DNA of 64,000 nt from a virus, in IMG/VR virus record IMGVR_UViG_3300025012_000002, positions 62,001-126,000 of that record; one strand, given 5' to 3'. The notes under the pieces were generated by a model. That model worked only from the letters and a program-made list of their open reading frames with translations. It had not been told where the DNA came from and did not search any database. Position numbers and translations under genes: made by a program. This document shows, piece by piece, positions 34,372 through 42,990 of the stretch (positions within the stretch are counted from its first letter, which is position 1; each line of letters starts with the position of its first letter).

Positions 34372-34557
34372 AGTTTCAAATGAAAATAATAGTAGGTGTT
34401 CTTGAAGTCAGTTATGTAACACCAATACGAGTAGAGACGGCCCCAATAAGATGTAGCTAAATCTGTATATAATGCAGGTAGTTCCAATGATGACTTAGAG
34501 GATGTGCTTGAAAATCTTGGCATTGATTTTTGCTATGCCTTGTCAATTGGGTTTTAG
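34368..34557 (+). pseudogene. frameshifted small gene
   Basis: The first frame (start overlapping ATGA) reads MKFQMKIIVGVLEVSYV and stops at 34460. A second frame from about 34450 reads DVAKSVYNAGSSNDDLEDVL to 34557, with a natural-looking continuation. One base change near 34440 would join them into a protein of about 62 residues. The stop TAG lies inside a palindrome copy. Confidence 0.5.
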
Positions 34558-34583
34558 AAATTCTAAAATTAAGTGGGAGCGCT

Positions 34584-36007
34584 ATGATAATTGCAATGGA
34601 GATATGCAAGATATTAAAAGACAATGGCTACCAATCATATTTAGTTGGTGGATTTGTTAGAGATTTAATATTAGGAAAATCATCCTCTGATATAGATATA
34701 GCGACTGATGCACCACCTAATGGGCTACTGAATATGTTTAGTAAAGAACATTTTAAAGCTATACCCACTGGAATAGCACATGGCACAGTTACTGTGATAC
34801 ATGAACATCTTAATCCCAACAAAGGGTATGAGATTACTGTATTCAGGAAAGATGTTAGTTGTGATGGGAGGTATGCTAAAGTTGAATTCATTAATGACCT
34901 AATAGAAGATCTAACCAGACGGGATTTTACAATTAATGCAATTGCATACGATCCATTTAATAATAAATTTATTGACCCCTACAATGGTATAGCTGACATA
35001 CATAATAAAATAATACAATGTGTGGGTAACCCACATGACAGATTTAAAGAGGATTATCTTAGAATGCTTAGAGCATTTAGATTTGCAGCTACACTAGGGT
35101 TTACTTTGGATACGGCTACAGAAGAAGCTATATATCTCTTAGGTGGAAATATTAAAAATATATCAATTGAACGAATTAAATCTGAGATAGATAAATGTTT
35201 TAACAAGTCTGATGAACCATCTGTTATGTTTTATATGCTGTACCAATCTCATTTGCTCAATAATATTCTGCCTGAACTTGAAAAGTGTTACGGGTTTCTG
35301 CAAAATAAATATCACAAACATGACGTGTTCAGACACACAATGGAAGCAATAGATGCAGTTCCTAAAGAGTATCCCTTAATAAGATGGGCAGCATTGTTTC
35401 ATGATTTAGGCAAAGTGTACACATGTACATACTATAGTACACCAGAAGCATCGTTTCATAATCATGAGTACGTATCGGAGGAGATAGCTAGAAAGATAAT
35501 GACACGTTTGAAGTTTAGCAATGATGATATCGAGTATGTCTGTAATCTAGTCAAGCACCATATGTTCATGGCTTCTATGGAAATGAAAGATTCTGCTATA
35601 AGAAGATTTGTAAATAAGTTAGGGGAAGAATATGTAGATGACATTTGTATACTAAAATGGGCGGACATGATTGGGAATGGTCTAAAAGAACCACGCGGGG
35701 GGGTGCACTGGACATAGAGGGCACATTATTAAAGCGTAGATATCTAGAAATAAAAGCTAAGTCAAATGTATTCAGTCTAAAACATCTCGCTATAAACGGT
35801 AATGATATAATGGAAGAGTTTGCTCTTCCGCAAGGAAAGACTATAGGCAGTCTATTAAAGGATTGCTTTGAGATGGTAATGGAAAATCCTGCATTAAATG
35901 ATAAAGATATTCTGATACAGCAATGTAATTATCTACTATTTAAATACCAAAATTTAGAAATTCTAAAAAATGAAAGGAGAATAACAAATGAGAGAAAATA
36001 TTTTTGA
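34584..36007 (+). CDS. cca: CCA-adding tRNA nucleotidyltransferase / poly(A) polymerase family, frameshifted at G7
   Basis: The head domain has LVGGFVRDLILG, SSDIDIATDAPP (catalytic DxD) and RRDFTINAIAYDP. The HD-like domain has HDVFRHTMEAID, RWAALFHDLGK and VKHHMFMA. The frame stops at 35717, but homology resumes in the -1 frame as RGGALDIEGTLLKRRYLEIK and runs to 36007. The switch is at GGGGGGG (35695-35702), where reading slips between the GGG codons. Without it the C-terminal arm is lost. It would repair or add tRNA 3' CCA ends. The start at 34584 follows GGGAG. Confidence 0.85.
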
Positions 36008-36176
36008 TGCAGGTGGCAATCATATTGGGTGGAAGGATAAGCATGCTGATGGGACTATACATGTGTACAGCAGTGATGGTTCTCACAAAGGATGGGCTGG
36101 TGACTCTGGTACATTTAGTAATGATGGTGCTATCAAGAGCTTTAACAATATACCAGATACATTATTAGAAAATTAA
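35988..36176 (+). CDS. small repeat-type protein
   Basis: A 62-residue protein overlapping the CCA-enzyme tail, with AAAGGAG upstream. It has repeated G-x-x-x-G-W and HxDG turns (GGNHIGWKDKHADGT, SDGSHKGWAGDSG), like beta-hairpin 'toxin-immunity'-type repeats. Function unknown. Confidence 0.6.
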   Translation: MRENIFDAGGNHIGWKDKHADGTIHVYSSDGSHKGWAGDSGTFSNDGAIKSFNNIPDTLLEN

Positions 36177-36189
36177 GAGGTGTAATAAA

Positions 36190-36519
36190 ATGAAATGTAT
36201 AACCGAGTTCCAGGATATTAAAGGTAAAACAATTAGGGAAATTGTGGTGCTTGATTGGGATAGTGTTGGGTTGGTATTTATAGATGACACATACTGTATA
36301 ATTAATTCAAAATCTGATTATATTGATGGGTCATCTAGTGTACGTTTGCTAGCCTACAATGCTACTAACTATGGCATAGATACTGAATTTAAGCTTGGTA
36401 TTATAACTAAGGAAGAATATGAAAAAAAGAAAGCTGAGAATGAAAAAATTGAGAATAAGAGAAAAGAAATAGCAGACTATTTTAAGTATATGGAACTTAA
36501 GGATAAATTTGAAAAGTAG
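36190..36519 (+). CDS. paralogous family protein 1 (MKCI family)
   Basis: A 109-residue protein. It shares MKCI, GKTIxxI, GxVFxDDxYCII, then YxIDxxxKLGxI and a Lys/Glu-rich helical tail with the 38309-38653 protein. AGAGGTG lies upstream. Probable gene duplication. Function unknown. Confidence 0.7.
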   Translation: MKCITEFQDIKGKTIREIVVLDWDSVGLVFIDDTYCIINSKSDYIDGSSSVRLLAYNATNYGIDTEFKLGIITKEEYEKKKAENEKIENKRKEIADYFKYMELKDKFEK

Positions 36520-36613
36520 TGCCCTAGGGTAAACATAGGTCAGAAATGGTTTTAAAGATACAAAAGCTAGAAGGGTATTTAGAAATTCTAAAAAATAATG
36601 TAAAGGGGAACGC

Positions 36614-36841
36614 ATGCTAGTCCTGTCTAACACAAATTATCAAATATATAGAAGCATAGTCAAAAATAAAAAAATAAAAATTCATAAATGTTTAAAATGT
36701 AATACAGAACTTCCTGACTATAATAAAGTAACCATGTCAAGGCAATCAGAAAATATTATAATAAACAAATACAGACTCTGTGATAGCTGTAATATCTCTA
36801 ATAGAGCCCACTCTCCTGTAAATGGGAGATATGGAATCTGA
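36614..36841 (+). CDS. small zinc-ribbon protein
   Basis: A 75-residue protein with CLKCNTELPDY and RLCDSCNIS, a zinc ribbon. A palindrome copy (36577-36593) and AAAGGGG are upstream. Function unknown. Confidence 0.65.
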   Translation: MLVLSNTNYQIYRSIVKNKKIKIHKCLKCNTELPDYNKVTMSRQSENIIINKYRLCDSCNISNRAHSPVNGRYGI

Positions 36842-36874
36842 ATGCTGATATTTTAATTTCTTGACGGAGGTGCA

Positions 36875-37102
36875 ATGATGGTGGCATTTTACAAGCTAGA
36901 AAGGACTGTGCAGAAGAAACACCTTGATGTAGTAAAAGAGACCGTGGTAAAAAATCCCAAATCATTTAGTGATTTTAATTTAACAGAGGAGCAAATTGAT
37001 ATGCTAGCATATTCATACTGTAGTAATGCTTTATATAACTCAAGCAATAATATGATTAACTCACTAATGATTCAGATGGAAGAAAGTAACATAATAAATT
37101 AG
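36875..37102 (+). CDS. small helical protein
   Basis: A 75-residue helical protein with GGAGGTG upstream. No motif recognised. Confidence 0.6.
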   Translation: MMVAFYKLERTVQKKHLDVVKETVVKNPKSFSDFNLTEEQIDMLAYSYCSNALYNSSNNMINSLMIQMEESNIIN

Positions 37103-37114
37103 TATGGAGTGATT

Positions 37115-37267
37115 ATGGCAAAAGCTACTGAGTTAGAACTAAAGGTAACTGAATATCTTGATGAAATCTATGAAGACAGGCCAGACTGCAACCATGATAC
37201 AGCTAAAGAACTAATAAAAATTATTAAATACTCAACAGAAGTTCGTAATTTTTATACGTGGAAATAA
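37115..37267 (+). CDS. small acidic protein
   Basis: A 50-residue helical ORF 12 bases after the previous stop, TGGAGTG upstream. Function unknown. Confidence 0.5.
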   Translation: MAKATELELKVTEYLDEIYEDRPDCNHDTAKELIKIIKYSTEVRNFYTWK

Positions 37268-37303
37268 TTTTAGAATTTCTAAAATGATTAATTGGAGGCT
37301 AAC

Positions 37304-37504
37304 ATGAATACTTATAAGAAAGGTGATGACCTTATGAATGAGTTTACATTTGAACAACTTCTTATTAATTATTTTAATTCTAATTTAGGAGACGAGCAGG
37401 CTATAGTAAATAATGTTCTTGCTGCATTAAAAGAAGACTATATAGTATTGGTAGACGAGGCAGATGAGTGGGACGTTTCCAGAATGATATCAACAAAATG
37501 TTGA
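37304..37504 (+). CDS. small acidic protein
   Basis: A 66-residue protein. A palindrome copy (37268-37284) and TTGGAGG come before the ATG. The C-terminus is acidic (VDEADEWDVSRM). Function unknown. Confidence 0.6.
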   Translation: MNTYKKGDDLMNEFTFEQLLINYFNSNLGDEQAIVNNVLAALKEDYIVLVDEADEWDVSRMISTKC

Positions 37505-37514
37505 GGGGTTGACT

Positions 37515-37649
37515 ATGAAACATAAAATATTATGTGATAGTTGCTATAATGCAATCAAGTTAGAAGATAATGGGTTTATCATGTATCAGTGTAAACTAAA
37601 ATTAAGTCCTAATTCTACAGAATGCTACGATGAGTATATAGAAATATAA
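37515..37649 (+). CDS. small Cys-containing protein
   Basis: A 44-residue protein with CDSCYN near residue 7, YQCKLK and ECYDEY, similar in plan to other small four-Cys proteins here. GAGGGG upstream. Function unknown. Confidence 0.5.
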   Translation: MKHKILCDSCYNAIKLEDNGFIMYQCKLKLSPNSTECYDEYIEI

Positions 37650-37680
37650 TTTTAGAAATTCTAAAATAGGAGAAGAACTT

Positions 37681-37923
37681 ATGTCTTACTCTAGCAAAGG
37701 AGAACTGACTCTCACCAATCAGAATGGTAAAGTTTATAATTATAAGGTTGAAACATTTGGTAATCATATGATTATAACTGGGGAAGGTGAGCAATGGTAT
37801 TATATTTCCGAGAAGCCTCCGATTCTAATAGAAAAATTAAAAAGAGAAATTGAACTTTTGGTGGAGGGAATAGCTATTAAAGAGGAATCTATTAATAGTA
37901 TTTTAGATGCGCAGACCGGATAG
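37681..37923 (+). CDS. small hypothetical protein
   Basis: An 80-residue protein with a beta-rich N-terminus (GELTLTNQNGKVYNYKV) and a helical C-terminus. A palindrome copy (37650-37666) and AGGAGAAG precede it. Function unknown. Confidence 0.6.
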   Translation: MSYSSKGELTLTNQNGKVYNYKVETFGNHMIITGEGEQWYYISEKPPILIEKLKREIELLVEGIAIKEESINSILDAQTG

Positions 37924-37968
37924 TAGCTGATTACTATTTGATTTGATTTGTTATGATAGGAGCTAACT

Positions 37969-38070
37969 GTGAATGACGATGAAATATGTCCTGTGTGTGA
38001 GAGTGGTTTAGATGAAGTACATAGTGGGTTACTCTACTGTGAAACATGCCATAACTGGTTTGCATCATGA
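37969..38070 (+). CDS. 33-residue zinc-ribbon peptide
   Basis: GTG start after AGGAGC; it has CPVCESG and YCETCHNWF, a minimal zinc ribbon. Its stop overlaps the next start (ATGA). Confidence 0.5.
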   Translation: MNDDEICPVCESGLDEVHSGLLYCETCHNWFAS

Positions 38071-38306
38071 ATAAATTTAAAGTAGGTGATTTGATATCTT
38101 CCAGTTATGCTAGCTCTTTATATGTGATAACTAGAGTATCGGAAGAGGACAGTAGATATTATGTAGAATGTTTACTTGATTGGGACAGCGCTGGCTCACA
38201 TAGTAGCACCATGAAGTGGTACGTATTATTCAAGAGTAGTCAAATACCTACATTTGAGACTATGCTTAGGTACGAGAAATTAAAAAGAAAATTAGGAGGC
38301 GAATAA
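38067..38306 (+). CDS. FKVGD-family protein with FET-type C-terminal motif
   Basis: A 79-residue protein starting MNKFKVGDLISS, an SH3/KOW-like start shared with the genes at 48177 and 48398. It ends PTFETMLRYEKLKRKL, the C-terminal motif found across this phage's small proteins. Function unknown. Confidence 0.65.
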   Translation: MNKFKVGDLISSSYASSLYVITRVSEEDSRYYVECLLDWDSAGSHSSTMKWYVLFKSSQIPTFETMLRYEKLKRKLGGE

Positions 38307-38308
38307 TT

Positions 38309-38653
38309 ATGAAATGTATAATAAATGAGAATGAATTAGTAGGAAAAACAATCAGTAAGATTAGGCTCAATGAATTTAATGGGAACTTAGGTATAGTATT
38401 CTCCGATGATTCTTACTGTATAATAATCGCAGCAATACACGATGACGAACCAGAATTAGAATTAATAAAATTAGATGAAAATAACAAATATGATATAGAT
38501 GAATTATATAAATTAGGAGTAATAGCAGCGGAGCACCATAAGAGTATACTACTACAGGAGGAGAAGAAAAAACAAAAGGATATAGATACGAGAGAATTAA
38601 TAGAATATAATAGACTTAAAAATAAATTTGAAAAAGCTCTAGGCTCCGCCTAG
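38309..38653 (+). CDS. paralogous family protein 2 (MKCI family)
   Basis: A 114-residue paralogue of the 36190 protein. Its last codons are encoded by the hairpin CTCTAGGC-TCC-GCCTAGAG (38637-38655), which is repeated at three other places. AGGAGGC upstream. Function unknown. Confidence 0.7.
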   Translation: MKCIINENELVGKTISKIRLNEFNGNLGIVFSDDSYCIIIAAIHDDEPELELIKLDENNKYDIDELYKLGVIAAEHHKSILLQEEKKKQKDIDTRELIEYNRLKNKFEKALGSA

Positions 38654-38655
38654 AG
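38637..38655 (+). repeat. CTCTAGGC hairpin, copy 1
   Basis: CTCTAGGC and GCCTAGAG form an 8-bp stem, followed by AACTACATAGAGGAGG before the next gene. Other copies lie at 42941, 44943 and 46975. Confidence 0.75.
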
Positions 38656-38679
38656 AACTACATAGAGGAGGAAACTAAC

Positions 38680-39012
38680 ATGAGTGACTTTGAAAGAGAA
38701 GTTAAGAACTTAGCAGAAAAAGCTGTGCTTAGATTTATATCGGATGGCGGGTGGGTAATACCTGACTACAGCAGTAGAGTAAAAATTCCAGCTGACTTTA
38801 TGGCAGGCGTATGGAAGCTTGTTGATACTAAAAAGTTACAGCAAGCTATGGCTACTCGTCTTGAGAACGAGCTCGCAGATAGAATAGTAAATCATATAGC
38901 GGCGGAGTTATCTACAGATATAAAACAAATACTTTCTGTAGCAGAACGGCGCGAAGCATTAAGAAGCTTAGCTAGGCAGCATATAGAAACAATTACAAAA
39001 CTTGGTATTTAA
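38680..39012 (+). CDS. hypothetical helical protein
   Basis: A 110-residue alanine-rich, helical protein ending RQHIETITKLGI. Its last 11 codons and the following 80 bases are copied at 41606-41725. GGAGGA upstream. Function unknown. Confidence 0.65.
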   Translation: MSDFEREVKNLAEKAVLRFISDGGWVIPDYSSRVKIPADFMAGVWKLVDTKKLQQAMATRLENELADRIVNHIAAELSTDIKQILSVAERREALRSLARQHIETITKLGI

Positions 39013-39041
39013 AATTTACTATTAAAATGGAGGATACTAAA

Positions 39042-39260
39042 ATGGAAGGAATGTCATTTAAAAGAAATGCGAATGGGGAGATACATGTTGACAATGTGGA
39101 CGCTACAAAGGCACTTAATCCCAATAGTGTCGAGATAACATTGGGAGCGAAGAATGAGGTACGCTTCACAGTAAAGGCATATTCTGAAACTACTGATGAA
39201 GCTATGGCAGAAGCTACCAAAATATTTGATGAACTTACGAAGAAGTATGTAAAAGAATAA
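39042..39260 (+). CDS. small hypothetical protein (MSFK family)
   Basis: A 72-residue protein starting MEGMSFKRNANGEIHVDNV. The same start occurs in the 41670 gene because of the duplication. Beta-rich then helical. GGAGG upstream. Function unknown. Confidence 0.65.
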   Translation: MEGMSFKRNANGEIHVDNVDATKALNPNSVEITLGAKNEVRFTVKAYSETTDEAMAEATKIFDELTKKYVKE

Positions 39261-39305
39261 TTTTTAGGTTGTGTTAGTTACTTAACTTTGTAAGAGGAGG
39301 CTAAT

Positions 39306-39677
39306 ATGTTAAAATGGAAAGATGCAAATTTTCAAAGTAATCAAATACTCAGCTTTGCTTGGCAAAAAGATTTATTGTGTATTAATAAATATTTAACAAA
39401 GTTTAAACGACTAGGTGTTCAGATAACATTATTTGAGCCTACGTTTATGTATTGCGTTATGGAGCTAAGCCTGAACATATATAGATGTGGTCATTACATA
39501 TCTATTATACATACTATATTGGGAGATTTATTTACAGTAGATATTGAGTGGACTAAAGAGCAAGACCACGCAGGATTCTATTTTAACTTACGACTAATGG
39601 GATTATTTATATCATTCACAATATCAGATACAAGGCATTGGGATGATGATGAAGATTGTTGGGAGAAGTGCTTTTAG
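39306..39677 (+). CDS. hypothetical protein
   Basis: A 123-residue protein, aromatic and mixed alpha/beta, with a GAGGAGG ribosome binding site. No motif recognised; its end reaches a palindrome copy (39672-39688). Confidence 0.65.
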   Translation: MLKWKDANFQSNQILSFAWQKDLLCINKYLTKFKRLGVQITLFEPTFMYCVMELSLNIYRCGHYISIIHTILGDLFTVDIEWTKEQDHAGFYFNLRLMGLFISFTISDTRHWDDDEDCWEKCF

Positions 39678-39705
39678 AAAATCTAAAATTAAAAGGAGAA
39701 ACAAA

Positions 39706-39900
39706 ATGACTAATGATGAATTGTATAATGCTTTAGACGGAGTATTGAAGAGTCTATCAATCTGTGCCGGAAATTGCACGGTGCTTATGAAGAACATAAA
39801 AGCAGAGACACTGACAGAAGAATACAAGATTAAAATTATTAATGAGTTAAATAGTAATCTAAGGACTGTCTTTGAGGGGGGTGTTCGCCATACCTACTGA
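39706..39900 (+). CDS. small helical protein
   Basis: A 64-residue helical protein. A palindrome copy and AAAAGGAG lie upstream of the ATG. Overlaps the next gene. Function unknown. Confidence 0.6.
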   Translation: MTNDELYNALDGVLKSLSICAGNCTVLMKNIKAETLTEEYKIKIINELNSNLRTVFEGGVRHTY

Positions 39901-40090
39901 GGAAGACGAACCAACCGATATCAAGTTAGTGGAGAAGGTAAGTAGGTGGCAGGAGATGGCCGGCGACAACGATGCAGAGAAGGCAATAAACAGTTATTTA
40001 ACTTCAACATTTGTAGGAAAGAATAACATGCCAGCAGACGAATGTTTAGCGGAGGCTAGAGTAATTCTCTCTATAATAAAAAAGAGCTAA
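39872..40090 (+). CDS. small hypothetical protein
   Basis: Up to 72 residues. TTG at 39872 or GTG at 39881 (after GAGGGGG) may be the start. Acidic N-terminus, helical C-terminus. Function unknown. Confidence 0.5.
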   Translation: MRGVFAIPTEEDEPTDIKLVEKVSRWQEMAGDNDAEKAINSYLTSTFVGKNNMPADECLAEARVILSIIKKS

Positions 40091-40126
40091 TAAGTATTTT
40101 TAGAAAATATAAAAGGAGGATGTAAG

Positions 40127-40507
40127 ATGGAAGACATAATAAAGGAAGGTATTCCTGCACGACTGATGCATGCTAGGCGGAGGGAGGTAGAAAAAATATT
40201 AGATGACCCTAAATGTTATAGGCGTGAATTTCGCCCAAAAACACTTGACTTTCTAAACGAACTATCAGTTGCTGAGCAAGTAGAAATTTTAAAAAATAAA
40301 GACCATGCTATATATGATGATGTCAAAGTAGTGGAATACAGGCACAAAGTCTGGCCAAAAATGTTTGGGGTAGTTACTAAACTTCTTACAGCAACTATCG
40401 GAGATACAGATTACGATCTAGGCAATCTTGTCAGATTGGATGCAATGACAGCGGAAGAGATATACGATGAACTTTTACGTAAAACATCAGCTCTTGCTGC
40501 TTTGTAG
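40127..40507 (+). CDS. hypothetical helical protein
   Basis: A 126-residue basic/acidic helical protein with AAAGGAGG and a degenerate palindrome copy (40097-40114) upstream. No family recognised. Confidence 0.65.
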   Translation: MEDIIKEGIPARLMHARRREVEKILDDPKCYRREFRPKTLDFLNELSVAEQVEILKNKDHAIYDDVKVVEYRHKVWPKMFGVVTKLLTATIGDTDYDLGNLVRLDAMTAEEIYDELLRKTSALAAL

Positions 40508-40537
40508 AATGGTAATGCCTACTCCAGTCCTCTACAT

Positions 40538-40903
40538 TTATAACGAAAAAATGGCCTTCTCATGTGCTAATTCTTCCTCATAAGTAGGGAACCCCACCTT
40601 TACTTTTATATATATATTTTTTAATTCATTAGCAGATTCTATAATATTATTAATAGTTTCTATTATCACATTATTATGTATAGGGTAATTCTCTATGGCT
40701 CTTGTAAGCTGAAGATTTAGTTTACCAATTACGGAGGTTTTATCTAGTAGCATATTTATTTTTTCATCTTCAGTAACAGCTTCAATCTTAATCTTATTAG
40801 CTGCGCACCACATAAAAAAGTCATCAAGTTCATTAGATACTTTGTGGCCAGTCTTAGTCGCTAGTGTCTTGTCTTTGAGATATGCCTGCTTAATATTTTT
40901 CAT
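40538..40903 (-). CDS. hypothetical protein, lone leftward gene
   Basis: A 121-residue helical protein on the opposite strand to its neighbours, with its own upstream AT-rich region shared with the divergent Thg1 gene. It may be a regulator, but no helix-turn-helix is evident. Ribosome binding site on minus strand is GAGGTTAC. Confidence 0.6.
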   Translation of the reverse strand: MKNIKQAYLKDKTLATKTGHKVSNELDDFFMWCAANKIKIEAVTEDEKINMLLDKTSVIGKLNLQLTRAIENYPIHNNVIIETINNIIESANELKNIYIKVKVGFPTYEEELAHEKAIFSL

Positions 40904-41023
40904 AGTAACCTCTTTACTTAAATTTATTTATCTACTATTATAACACATAATTTTTTAAAAAATTTTCAAAAAATGAAATAAATTTATAATTTAGAAATTC
41001 TAAAATATAGTTAGGAGAATTAT

Positions 41024-41640
41024 ATGAAAGATAGTCTAGGCGATAGAATTAAGCATAACTATGAGAATAGAAACAGAAGCTATCTCCTCAGACGAACTCC
41101 AGTTATAATGAGACTAGATGGTAAAGCATTTCATACTCTCACGCGTAATTGTAATAAACCATTTGATATAGAATTTTCTAGCGCTATGATATACGCCGGC
41201 CATAAATTACTTAAAGAAATACAGGGTGCTGAGTGCGCTTATACACAGTCCGATGAAATATCTATATTAATAACTGACTACGAAACGTTGGAAACAGAAG
41301 CATGGTTTGACTATAATGTTCAAAAAATGACGTCAGTTGCAGCCTCTGTTGCTTCGTTAGCTTTTTCTGATGCGTATAAAAAGAGGGTATATTTGATTGT
41401 AGGGTATTTAATATTCCTAAAGAAGAAGTATGTAATTATTTTATATGGCGACAGAAAGATTGGATTAGAAATTCTATACAGATGCTGGCCCGTAAATATT
41501 TTTCTCATAATGAATTACATAATAAGAAAATAAAAGACATACATGATATGTTATATACTAAAAATATTAATTGGGCGGACTTAGAAGATAGATGGAAAAA
41601 CGGTATACATATAGAAACAATTACAAAACTTGGTATTTAA
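41024..41640 (+). CDS. tRNA-His guanylyltransferase (Thg1-like), frameshifted
   Basis: Thg1-family 3'-5' polymerase. The first frame has RTPVIMRLDGKAFHTLTR, the metal-binding DGKAF motif, and AYTQSDEISILI. It stops at 41533. From about 41395 another frame continues as FDCRVFNIPKEEV, YFIWRQKDWIRNSIQMLAR, to 41640. A single missing T in TATTTGATTG would restore one frame. The end (HIETITKLGI) was acquired by duplication from the 38680 gene. A palindrome copy (40989-41005) precedes it. Role: 5' end tRNA repair or His-tRNA maturation. Confidence 0.8.
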
Positions 41641-41725
41641 AATTTACTATTAAAATGGAGGAGACTAACATGAATGGAATGTCATTTAAGAAAAATGCCA
41701 ATGGTGAAATACATGTTGACAATGT
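41606..41725 (+). repeat. duplicated segment (copy of 38986-39105)
   Basis: CATATAGAAACAATTACAAAAC... (start only quoted) with the following stop, ribosome binding site and first codons of the next gene recurs almost unchanged. It gives Thg1 a borrowed C-terminus and supplies the start of the 41670 gene. Confidence 0.85.
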
Positions 41726-42083
41726 GGCACACCTAGATAAAGAATATTTTGACACATTAGAGCAGGCTATCGATTGGGAATATTGTAAAAAATGTCCTAA
41801 ACAAATATGTGATAATTATCGTACGTCCTTATCAAAAGAAGTCATGGTAACTGTTGATAACGCATACTTTTACTTATTCATGCCATGCGATCATAAGAAG
41901 CTTGCTGCAACAGAATGTGAAAAATTCATAGTTGACAATGTGGCACACCCAGATAAAGAATATTTTGACACATTAGAGCAGGCTATCGATTTTGAATTAT
42001 CCGAACCAGTTGACTTAGAGACTGCACTTGCTTTATCTAAGATTAAAAGTATGATAGAAGTTCCGGACGATAGAGGAGAATAA
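41670..42083 (+). CDS. hypothetical protein with internal repeat
   Basis: A 137-residue protein. A near-perfect internal repeat, VDNVAHxDKEYFDTLEQAID, occurs at about residues 15-34 and 88-107. Between them lies CKKCPKQICDNY, Cys-rich. It ends DLETALALSKIKSM, a member of the shared C-terminal motif family. GGAGGAG upstream. Function unknown. Confidence 0.65.
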   Translation: MNGMSFKKNANGEIHVDNVAHLDKEYFDTLEQAIDWEYCKKCPKQICDNYRTSLSKEVMVTVDNAYFYLFMPCDHKKLAATECEKFIVDNVAHPDKEYFDTLEQAIDFELSEPVDLETALALSKIKSMIEVPDDRGE

Positions 42084-42084
42084 C

Positions 42085-42912
42085 ATGGGAAACAACCATA
42101 GTTCATTAGCAGAACAATTTGCAAGTGGTGCGACTAAAGGGCAAGCATCTAATATGTTTATTGAGGATGATACTATATATTCTTATGGTAAGCACTTCCC
42201 TATCGCAAAAAGATTATCCCATAATGAATACTTAATTAATTCAAATAGTTATAGTGTATCTACTGCGAAGCATATGAGTAGGGTGAGCTCTGCACTAAGA
42301 AATAAAATAACATGGGATTGTCCTAATTGTGACAGCAACAATATACCAGAGTACATAAAAGAAAATAGTACAGAAACATTTAATAAGATTCAAACTGCTA
42401 AGTCTTATATATCTCATTATATTGGTATTCTTAGTGGTTATGAAAATTATTGGAATGAGTGCAAAGTAAGATTCGAATTTAGAAATTCTAAAATAGATAA
42501 GATGTTTAAATCATTTGTATTTAATGATAAAATAAAAGCTAAGATAGCTAAGTATGCGCTGATAGATAAATTCTTGTTTGCAGTAAGAGATGATAATGTG
42601 GAAGAAGTGGCAGCTTGTATAAAAGCCGGAGTAAATGTCAATGCTAAAAATGGGGATGCTCTGAATAGGGCAGTAGGAGGCTATGTTGGTACAACAAAGT
42701 TATTATTAGACAACGGAGCGAAAATCACAAACTTGACCCTATGTAACGCAATATGGGCACACTCTCCAGCTACAGTTAAACTCCTCTTAGAATATGGTGC
42801 CCGTATAAAAGATTATACTCAATTCAATTATATAAAAGAAAAAGTAGAATTGACAAATGAGATAAAAGGAAAGCTCTTAGACTTTGAGTTACACACGAAT
42901 AGTAAAAAATAG
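42085..42912 (+). CDS. ankyrin-repeat protein
   Basis: A 275-residue protein. The N-terminal part has CPNCDSNNIPEY (one zinc-type pair). From about residue 170, ankyrin units occur: FAVRDDNVEEVAACIKAGVN, GDALNRAVGGYVGTTKLLLD, and ATVKLLLEYGARI. Protein-protein binding is likely, perhaps to a host target. One palindrome copy (42477-42493) is inside the coding sequence and one (42913-42929) follows the stop. Confidence 0.75.
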   Translation: MGNNHSSLAEQFASGATKGQASNMFIEDDTIYSYGKHFPIAKRLSHNEYLINSNSYSVSTAKHMSRVSSALRNKITWDCPNCDSNNIPEYIKENSTETFNKIQTAKSYISHYIGILSGYENYWNECKVRFEFRNSKIDKMFKSFVFNDKIKAKIAKYALIDKFLFAVRDDNVEEVAACIKAGVNVNAKNGDALNRAVGGYVGTTKLLLDNGAKITNLTLCNAIWAHSPATVKLLLEYGARIKDYTQFNYIKEKVELTNEIKGKLLDFELHTNSKK

Positions 42913-42940
42913 TTTTAGAAATTCTAAAATAAAAATAAAG

Positions 42941-42959
42941 CTCTAGGCATAGCCTAGAG
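42941..42959 (+). repeat. CTCTAGGC hairpin, left border of island 2
   Basis: CTCTAGGC-ATA-GCCTAGAG, followed by AACTACGAGTG and then the first core GTTAGAC. A matching hairpin borders the right end at 44943. Confidence 0.8.
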
Positions 42960-42970
42960 AACTACGAGTG

Positions 42971-42977
42971 GTTAGAC
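42971..42977 (+). other. lone recombination core at the left end of island 2
   Basis: GTTAGAC occurs without a full attC on its left, only the hairpin. It marks the entry point of the array and could be an attI-like half. Confidence 0.5.
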
Positions 42978-42990
42978 ATAGGGAGATGAT

